Source: a virus
DNA: 38,289 nt
IMG/VR virus record: IMGVR_UViG_3300017760_000023
Coordinates: 1-38,289 of that record
Reading direction: 5' to 3' (one strand)
In this document: piece after piece, positions 15,992 through 21,401 of the stretch
Layout of the letters: the number at the start of each line of letters is the position of its first letter
Numbering within the stretch: position 1 is the stretch's first letter
Position numbers and translations under genes: made by a program
The notes under the pieces: model-generated
The model's input: only the letters and a program-made list of their open reading frames with translations
Database searches by the model: none
What the model was told of the DNA's origin: nothing

Positions 15992-16128
15992 TTAGATAAC
16001 TCCTTACTTGCATAATCAGATAAAACATCTGGTAACCAAGCGTGTATGAATAAAGCTCCACTCATCTTCATGGCTCTCCACCAATGTTTCCAATATCCTA
16101 TATTATTTTCTTTTAAATGTTTCATCAT
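15988..16128 (-). CDS. 46-aa small protein, DUF6356-like
   Basis: Frame from ATG 16128 (an ATGATG doublet, AAGGG upstream) to TGA 15988. It reads MMKHLKENNIGYWKHWWRAM then KMSGALFIHAWLPDVLSDYA. The pattern of HL, GY..H, a hydrophobic stretch, then IHA..P resembles DUF6356, a family of short bacterial and phage proteins with no known function; I make this link from memory. The C-terminal hydrophobic helix may insert into or lie on the membrane. Its stop overlaps the ATG of the spanin-like gene (ATGA), so it is co-translated with the candidate lysis genes. Confidence 0.6.
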   Translation of the reverse strand: MMKHLKENNIGYWKHWWRAMKMSGALFIHAWLPDVLSDYASKELSK

Positions 16129-16130
16129 TA

Positions 16131-17069
16131 TTAACCCTTGTGAATTTTACCTTTTCGTTCTTTGAACCATTTTCTAAACTGAGCAGGTGAACCGATAGTA
16201 ATTGGTTTGTTACCACTTGCTGTTGATAATAATTTTTCTATTTCAACTTTAGCCAATACACTATTATCCAATACTCTTTGCATTACAAATATATCTATTA
16301 TCTTTGTATCATAAACAAGAAGTTCATTCCACCAAGCAGTTCTTTTATTATGTTTAGAATTAATCAAACTCTTCTTGAATAGTTTTTTATTTTTAAGTAA
16401 AGTTTTGTTTGCTACATCAATATAATCTTTTACATATTTGTTAATGACTGGCCCTTGTGCTTTTTTAACTTGCTCTTTATAGTCATCATAACTAATCCTA
16501 TTAGGGTCATCACTTGGTAACATCCATCTGTCGTGATATTCTCTCTCTATATCGGTCATTTTATCACTAATACTATCATAATCAAGTTTAGAAGATTTTA
16601 AAGCATTTGTCCATATCATACTATCCTTATCAAACACATGCCAAGCCTTTACCCATCTACGACCTTGTTTATCAGGTGTTGTATCAAAATCCATAGACCT
16701 TTTTGCTAATAAATGTCCCTCTACATAACAAATAATACCACCCATACCTGTTTGAACACCACGACCTTTAGCTAATGATTCATCTTCGTGAGTTGCTGTA
16801 AATGTAGATATAGTTTTTTTTCTATTGAGAACATATTTAAGTTGTCGTATTCCATCTGGTCCTGTAATGTGAAATGATTTTACAGGTATTTTTTTACCAA
16901 GAGCTTTCTCCACAACCGATGGTGTTAGAGGAATCACATCTCTTTGACGAACCCAATTCAATACGGATTTTGTGTGAGCGGGATACCACTTATTATCTAT
17001 CCAACTAGGCCCAGCTTGTTTAGATGGTGCATAAGTGGATTCCATTAATAAATCTTTAAGTTTAATCAT
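16131..17069 (-). CDS. Unassigned 312-aa phage protein (KKTISTFTAT motif)
   Basis: The N-terminus MIKLKDLLMES is a common opening of marine phage proteins. VKSFHITGPDGIRQLKYVLN then RKKTISTFTAT, and later GIICYVEGHLL, form an alpha/beta core reminiscent of some phage ADP-ribosyltransferase-like proteins (a basic residue followed later by S-T-F-T), but the catalytic Glu motif cannot be assigned confidently. The C-terminal half is helical and Lys-rich (residues about 200-312). No signal peptide or TM segment. It starts in an ATGA overlap with the CsgG-like gene upstream. Function unknown. Confidence 0.6.
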   Translation of the reverse strand: MIKLKDLLMESTYAPSKQAGPSWIDNKWYPAHTKSVLNWVRQRDVIPLTPSVVEKALGKKIPVKSFHITGPDGIRQLKYVLNRKKTISTFTATHEDESLAKGRGVQTGMGGIICYVEGHLLAKRSMDFDTTPDKQGRRWVKAWHVFDKDSMIWTNALKSSKLDYDSISDKMTDIEREYHDRWMLPSDDPNRISYDDYKEQVKKAQGPVINKYVKDYIDVANKTLLKNKKLFKKSLINSKHNKRTAWWNELLVYDTKIIDIFVMQRVLDNSVLAKVEIEKLLSTASGNKPITIGSPAQFRKWFKERKGKIHKG

Positions 17070-17671
17070 TTGTATTGCTTCATCGCCTCGTCTATAGCTT
17101 TTCTAATAGCTCCACCAAACTCACTTTGGTTAAAAGGTAGGTCTTCTTCAATCTGTAATCCTGTAGCAGATATATCTGTTTGGATTGTTCCAACACCTCT
17201 ACTTGATACCACCTTATCCGTAGCTACCTCTCTAACCAAAATATTCATACGAACTTCAGTCTCAGACTTTCTACGACTGAACAAACCGATGATACTGAAT
17301 GCTTCGTCTGGTCTTCCAACCCAAACAATCTCAGCTGACGCTATAAAATCTGCGTTGTCATCAGCTACTAACTGATACTTACTATCAGAGAAAGCCTCCT
17401 CCAATAACTGACGAACACCCATAGTAGTCCTATTATCTGTGATACCTGTATTTTCAGATACCTTAACAAACTCACTAATCTTTAACTTTGGTATTCTTAA
17501 ATCCTCACCTAAAATAGCAGGTTGTGGTAATGCAGATTCTTTTTGTTCTTTTCTTTGTTTATCACGTTCATTTTCACGTTCTAATCTTGAACGCATAATC
17601 TCACCTTGACCTGATGCTATTTCCATCATAGCGAACCCAAGTAGTAAGAAAATTAAAAATCTACGTTTCAT
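17066..17671 (-). CDS. Exported CsgG/LpoB-like protein
   Basis: A 201-aa protein with a signal peptide (RRFLIFLLLGFAMMEIASGQ, cleavage near residue 20). A charged linker (21-50) leads to a CsgG-type alpha/beta domain (about 56-200). It contains LRIPKLKISEFV, a helix, FIASAEIVWVG, the strand-turn-strand TEVRMNILVREVATDKVVSS, then GVGTIQTDI and the family-like ending EEDLPFNQSEFGGAIRKAID. There is no lipobox Cys, so it is probably periplasmic. CsgG proteins form the outer-membrane secretion pore for curli; related folds (LpoB, FlgT) regulate cell-wall or envelope machines. It is separated by 9 nt from the barrel gene and pairs with the CsgG-like lipoprotein at 18667. CsgG genes have been described in pelagic myoviruses; the role here is inferred. 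Confidence 0.7.
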   Translation of the reverse strand: MKRRFLIFLLLGFAMMEIASGQGEIMRSRLERENERDKQRKEQKESALPQPAILGEDLRIPKLKISEFVKVSENTGITDNRTTMGVRQLLEEAFSDSKYQLVADDNADFIASAEIVWVGRPDEAFSIIGLFSRRKSETEVRMNILVREVATDKVVSSRGVGTIQTDISATGLQIEEDLPFNQSEFGGAIRKAIDEAMKQYK

Positions 17672-17680
17672 TTTTGTCTC

Positions 17681-18661
17681 CTAAAAATAAGTTCCAAGTA
17701 ATACTGAAAAGGTTTGATTTCTTTTACCATAATCATTTACCACGGTATTATATCCCATTGATACACCCACATTGAATGTAAATGCCGTTCCAATCTTCCA
17801 ATCAAACGAGATGGTTGGAAAAAAGATAATGGGACTTCTCAATAATAAATATCTACCACCATCAATATTCCCCTCATAATACCTCAATAGTGTATAAGCT
17901 ATGTAGTTTGAGAACGTCACATCACCAAACGTGAATTTTGCAGGATACCTCATAGCGTACAAAGCTGTTATATTACCAAATCCAACTCCACTCACACTTC
18001 CATAACTACCAGTTAATACTGCAGCTTGTGAATTTTTCTTTTGTAATGATTTAGCTGCAGATGTCGATAATAACCAATCCCACCCCTCAAAAGTCTGATA
18101 GGTCAATCCACTAGCAGATAATTGTACATTTTGTTTTTTTGCTTTAAATCTAAAACCTCTACCATATGTAAGAGATGTTTTTTTAAAATCATCAGTAAAA
18201 TTAAAGTTACCATCGTGTCTACTATTACCATCGAATGATGTAGCCGTGTACACACTATTAAATTGTGTTATCCACCTTTCTTCACCTCTTGTAGAACGAA
18301 TCGCATAGTTGACCTGTGTTGGGTCATTACTAATATCACTTTTAGTAAATTGTTCAGAAACGTTATCCGCTATAACAGATGATAGCACCTCCTCAGCCAC
18401 TCTGACTGCACAAGGAAATAATTTCTCAAAATCTCTATATACATCTTGAGTCCATTGTTCTAACTCACCACTTATGACTTGTTCTAATGTGAAAAATTTT
18501 GTACGATTGTAGTACGTGACTTGAAACCCCTCTGTGCCGTTTTGTAAACTTGTGGATGTCCTAACTGTTGTTTGTTCACAAGGGTCTATATAACTATAAA
18601 AGAATGATTGGGCAGAGATACTACTCAATAAAAATAAAAAACTAAATAACCTCTGCCCCAT
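17681..18661 (-). CDS. Outer-membrane beta-barrel protein between two CsgG-like genes
   Basis: A 326-aa protein with a clear signal peptide (MGQRLFSFLFLLSSISA then Q). Residues about 18-115 form a helical periplasmic or plug-like region with two Cys. From about 140 on, alternating strands such as FRFKAKKQNVQLSASGLTYQ, ITALYAMRYPAKFTFGDVTF and FTFNVGVSMGYNTVV end in SVLLGTYF. A terminal Phe is the usual outer-membrane barrel signature. No family recognised. Position between two CsgG-like genes suggests that it joins them in an envelope assembly. The ATG lies 6 nt after the lipoprotein stop. Confidence 0.7.
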   Translation of the reverse strand: MGQRLFSFLFLLSSISAQSFFYSYIDPCEQTTVRTSTSLQNGTEGFQVTYYNRTKFFTLEQVISGELEQWTQDVYRDFEKLFPCAVRVAEEVLSSVIADNVSEQFTKSDISNDPTQVNYAIRSTRGEERWITQFNSVYTATSFDGNSRHDGNFNFTDDFKKTSLTYGRGFRFKAKKQNVQLSASGLTYQTFEGWDWLLSTSAAKSLQKKNSQAAVLTGSYGSVSGVGFGNITALYAMRYPAKFTFGDVTFSNYIAYTLLRYYEGNIDGGRYLLLRSPIIFFPTISFDWKIGTAFTFNVGVSMGYNTVVNDYGKRNQTFSVLLGTYF

Positions 18662-18666
18662 TCATA

Positions 18667-19302
18667 TTACCAACCTCGTCTGTCAATAGCTTTTATAACA
18701 TTGACTACGGCTGTCTCCATAGCTTTATTTGATGCGGAACTGAGAGAACTTTGGTTCCAATCCATATTTGGATTCATAAGAAACCCCTTACCTATAGTCG
18801 ATGCGGTTCCTCTACCACTACCGACAACATATTGTGTGTTCTCGTTATTAATCAACTTTACTTGAATACCGACAAAAGTCTCGTTGATTGTTTCAACCTT
18901 ACCAGCTTTTATCTCTTCTTTTAAGTTAACACCGAAATCATAAATACTAACACTAGCTGAATATTTAGCTTTTGTAATCTTGGCTTTGTTAGCTTTCAAA
19001 TCATTCATAATTAAAAGTTGCATATCTCTTTCGGCTTCTATCAGATTAAATCTACCGATATAAGATATCACGTTTTGAAGTTCTTGAACCAAACCCATAG
19101 AAACTCTCTTCTCAGCGAGTTCAGGATATCTTTCTTCTAACTCCTTATTAAACTTTAAATCATATAGTTTTAAACCATCAACTTTTGTGACTTCAACTTC
19201 ATCTAATGATTTTTGTTTTTCATACTCACCGACATATTGCTCGGTTGATACAGAAGCCGCACAACCAAAGAATACTAATACTAATGGTAATATTTTTATC
19301 AT
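18667..19302 (-). CDS. CsgG-like lipoprotein
   Basis: A 211-aa protein; the ATG at 19302 is chosen because it overlaps the upstream stop (ATGA) and places a lipoprotein signal (MIKILPLVLVFFGC, Cys14) at the start; a longer frame begins at 19314. The mature part has a helix VSMGLVQELQNVISYIGRF (the region where CsgG has SAxxMLVTALKDS), ASVSIYDFGVN, GIQVKLINNENTQYVVGSGR, and ends ETAVVNVIKAIDRRGW, closely similar to the ETGV...IDRGLW ending of CsgG. In curli systems CsgG is a lipid-anchored nine-subunit outer-membrane channel. No curlin (CsgA/B), CsgE or CsgF was recognised nearby, so the cargo is unknown. Confidence 0.75.
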   Translation of the reverse strand: MIKILPLVLVFFGCAASVSTEQYVGEYEKQKSLDEVEVTKVDGLKLYDLKFNKELEERYPELAEKRVSMGLVQELQNVISYIGRFNLIEAERDMQLLIMNDLKANKAKITKAKYSASVSIYDFGVNLKEEIKAGKVETINETFVGIQVKLINNENTQYVVGSGRGTASTIGKGFLMNPNMDWNQSSLSSASNKAMETAVVNVIKAIDRRGW

Positions 19303-19670
19303 TTGTCTCTCCATATAATTGGTTTTTTACCACCATCTTTTTTCTTATCCATCCAAGAATCTTCACCGACTTTATATCCGATGTAATATGAAACACCCGC
19401 AACAACTAATGTCTGAATCATACGACGTGTTCTCATCTTCTTACGAGCTTGTCTCACCACCATTTGTTTCTTTTGAGCACCTTGTTTCTGATTCATTTTC
19501 ATATGTGCTCTTTTATGAGCGGATTCATATTTTTTGAAATCCCAATCTTGAATTGTTTTTACTACTTTTTCACCTGCAGTTTCTTCGACTTCTTGTCCAA
19601 CTAATTGTGTACCTACAGATAATGCTATTATTATAGCAAATAATATCCAAAACTTTTTATTATCTTTCAT
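19299..19670 (-). CDS. Small membrane/exported basic protein in the surface island
   Basis: A 123-aa protein. The N-terminal hydrophobic stretch FWILFAIIIALSVGTQLVGQ (7-26) could be a signal peptide or anchor. The centre is Lys/Arg/Gln-rich (HKRAHMKMNQKQGAQKKQMV and RKKMRTRRM). A second hydrophobic segment, IQTLVVAGVSYYIGYKVGE, precedes a charged end. Start and stop are both coupled: TAATG with the upstream gene and ATGA with the CsgG-like lipoprotein. Unassigned; co-translation suggests a helper for the CsgG-like proteins. Confidence 0.65.
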   Translation of the reverse strand: MKDNKKFWILFAIIIALSVGTQLVGQEVEETAGEKVVKTIQDWDFKKYESAHKRAHMKMNQKQGAQKKQMVVRQARKKMRTRRMIQTLVVAGVSYYIGYKVGEDSWMDKKKDGGKKPIIWRDK

Positions 19671-20050
19671 TATTCTCTCCTTGTGGTTCTTCTACCACCA
19701 TTACTTTTTCCACCGCCACCTCGGTTACCACCTTTACTTCCACCACCTCGGTATCCACCTTTACTTCCACCATTGTTAGTACGTCTTCTGTATTCACCAC
19801 TTCTTTTTTTCTTTGGTTTGATGTAAACATATTTAGGTGTGTCTACATAATAATTTACACCATAGTAATAATCCCTATAGTTTTTGTTCCAATAGAGGTC
19901 TGAATATGAGTTTCTAAAATGTACATCATAATATACGTTGTAATACGCTTGAGAAACTTTTGTACTATCGCTTGGTAAGACAGGTTCTCTGTCGAAACTA
20001 CCAATCGAAATGCCGATAATTAAACCAGCTATGAGTTCTAATATTCCCAT
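19670..20050 (-). CDS. Tyr-rich/Gly-Arg-rich low-complexity protein with N-terminal hydrophobic segment
   Basis: A 126-aa protein in three parts. First, a hydrophobic N-terminus MGILELIAGLIIGISIGSF that could be an anchor. Second, a very Tyr/Asn-rich middle (AYYNVYYDVHFRNSYSDLYW, NYRDYYYGVNYYV). Third, a Lys/Arg/Gly tail (GGYRGGGSKGGNRGGGGK) coded by 27-bp tandem repeats. The composition is unlike the enzymes around it and reminiscent of sticky surface or amyloid-like proteins, but no curlin repeat is present. Coupled TAATG to the next gene. Function unknown. Confidence 0.65.
   Translation of the reverse strand: MGILELIAGLIIGISIGSFDREPVLPSDSTKVSQAYYNVYYDVHFRNSYSDLYWNKNYRDYYYGVNYYVDTPKYVYIKPKKKRSGEYRRRTNNGGSKGGYRGGGSKGGNRGGGGKSNGGRRTTRRE
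19717..19770. repeat. Two tandem 27-bp repeats coding Gly-rich tail
   Basis: Two nearly identical 27-bp units (19717-19743 and 19744-19770) encode GGSKGG-aromatic/Asn-RG steps within the Gly-Arg-rich protein. Copy-number change by slippage would lengthen or shorten the tail in frame. Confidence 0.8.
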
Positions 20051-20057
20051 ATATCTC

Positions 20058-20447
20058 CTATCTAAAATCTGATAAAGGGTCTTTAAGTAGTTTTTCTAAC
20101 TTCTTGATTTCTCTTTTTAGATTTTTGATTTCATTGTTTAAGTTAGCTACATCTTTATCATAAGACTTAACTTTAGGTGTTTTCATACCATCAACTTTTT
20201 CACGAAGATATTTGAAATCCTCATCATACTTATCAAGTTTAGTTGTCACTAATTCTATATCACTCGCTTCAGCAAAGCCTTCAACGATTTCTTCTAATCC
20301 ATCGATACGACCAGTAAATGAATACCAACCTGCGATACCTGTGGATAAAACCGTTACAAGCGCTATGATATTTTGGATTGATAATCCAAACTTTTTATTT
20401 TTTATTTCTTCGACTGCAGCTTCTGCATCTACTACGTTTTTAGGCAT
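20058..20447 (-). CDS. Membrane-anchored coiled-coil protein
   Basis: A 129-aa protein. A short charged N-terminus is followed by one hydrophobic segment (about residues 24-45, IQNIIALVTVLSTGIAGWYS) and a long heptad-rich part, with two helices separated by MKTPKVKSYD. The last helix reads VANLNNEIKNLKREIKKLEK. Topology suggests an inner-membrane anchor with a periplasmic or cytoplasmic coil. It lies 1 nt after the PorV-like barrel gene. It might act as a membrane-spanning tether, or as an alternative i-spanin; no family recognised. Confidence 0.65.
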   Translation of the reverse strand: MPKNVVDAEAAVEEIKNKKFGLSIQNIIALVTVLSTGIAGWYSFTGRIDGLEEIVEGFAEASDIELVTTKLDKYDEDFKYLREKVDGMKTPKVKSYDKDVANLNNEIKNLKREIKKLEKLLKDPLSDFR

Positions 20448-20448
20448 T

Positions 20449-21297
20449 TTACAACTCCAAGTTTATTGTTAATCTAAATGTGTTACTTACTGGTAACGTC
20501 TGGTCTCCATAAATATAACTCATACCTATAAAGTATTTGTCATACTTTAAATCCACACCAAATGTAGGATATGATAACTCATGCGACTTATCTGAATAAT
20601 ATCCAGCTTTAGCTAAAATTGTTGCCTGGTTTTTTACCTCGTATTTATATGAAGCACCCATACCAGATGTTACGTGTCCATTATAAATATTATGTTGTTC
20701 ATAGAACATCCATTGTTTGTATGGATATGTCATGGCTACATTCAAGCTGGTTGGTAATTTTGTTTTATACGTACCGAATGTTGGAGCAAATCCAAAGTTT
20801 TTTATAGCCACATCTACATCTAAATCTTTATAAACTTTTGGTAGGTATGTTGCTACATCAAATGCGGTTCCGTGTGTTTTTTGTGTATATAAATCATGTG
20901 ATAAAACTTTACCAGTTACACCGACGTTATATCCTTTTATCACAGTTCCCCAGCTGACACCCCATACTGAACTCATAGGTGAAAACCTACCTGTAACCAC
21001 ACCACTTATGTCTGTTTCTAATTGTTGTCCGTAGTTGAATATTAATGCATATACATCGAATGAACCTCTAGCCAAATTAAAGTGCATATAGTTCATATCA
21101 TCGACAATATTACCCAACCAATTGACCCTCGTAAAAGTAAATTTATCATTATCAATATGATTTCTAGCAGGACTCATCATTGGTAACGTTACGTTTCCAA
21201 TCGAACTCGTGTGCGCAGACGGAGATATCGTAAGTAAATTATTTGCTTGTGCAAATAGATTACTAAAAAGAAGTAATGTTAAGAATATTTTTTTCAT
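20449..21297 (-). CDS. Outer-membrane barrel resembling T9SS PorV/PorQ
   Basis: A 282-aa protein with signal peptide MKKIFLTLLLFSNLFAQ. The mature start LLTISPSAHTSSIGN then MMSPARNHIDND follows the opening of PorV/PorQ-type barrels (Ser-x-x-Ala...Gly...NPA). Repeated amphipathic strands follow (GSFDVYALIFNYGQQLETD, YKYEVKNQATILAKAGYYS, FGVDLKYDKYFIGMSYIYG) and it ends SNTFRLTINLEL. In the type IX system PorV collects cargo with the C-terminal sorting domain and passes it to the PorU sortase; PorQ is a related barrel of the attachment complex. It lies directly after a T9SS-type cargo gene, coupled through a 35-aa ORF. The assignment rests on pattern and context, so PorV versus PorQ is open. 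Confidence 0.6.
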   Translation of the reverse strand: MKKIFLTLLLFSNLFAQANNLLTISPSAHTSSIGNVTLPMMSPARNHIDNDKFTFTRVNWLGNIVDDMNYMHFNLARGSFDVYALIFNYGQQLETDISGVVTGRFSPMSSVWGVSWGTVIKGYNVGVTGKVLSHDLYTQKTHGTAFDVATYLPKVYKDLDVDVAIKNFGFAPTFGTYKTKLPTSLNVAMTYPYKQWMFYEQHNIYNGHVTSGMGASYKYEVKNQATILAKAGYYSDKSHELSYPTFGVDLKYDKYFIGMSYIYGDQTLPVSNTFRLTINLEL

Positions 21298-21401
21298 TTT
21301 TTTCTCTCTACCTTTTCAGCAAACCACACGATGAACTTCAATGTCCAATATAATGCTGGTAACATTATAGCTAATGCTAAAAAGAATTGCCATTCATCCA
21401 T
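21294..21401 (-). CDS. 35-aa single-TM peptide coupling cargo and barrel genes
   Basis: The frame starts at ATG 21401 within the stop of the cargo gene (TAATG) and ends with TGA overlapping the ATG of the barrel gene (ATGA). It encodes MDEWQFFLALAIMLPALYWT then LKFIVWFAEKVERKK, one long hydrophobic helix with a basic end. The exact double overlap argues that it is translated. It could be a membrane helper, a small holin-like peptide, or mainly a device for translational coupling. Confidence 0.6.
   Translation of the reverse strand: MDEWQFFLALAIMLPALYWTLKFIVWFAEKVERKK

Noticed and set aside
17066-20050. Complete curli (type VIII) system
   Set aside because: No CsgA/CsgB repeats, CsgE or CsgF could be recognised; only CsgG-like proteins are supported.
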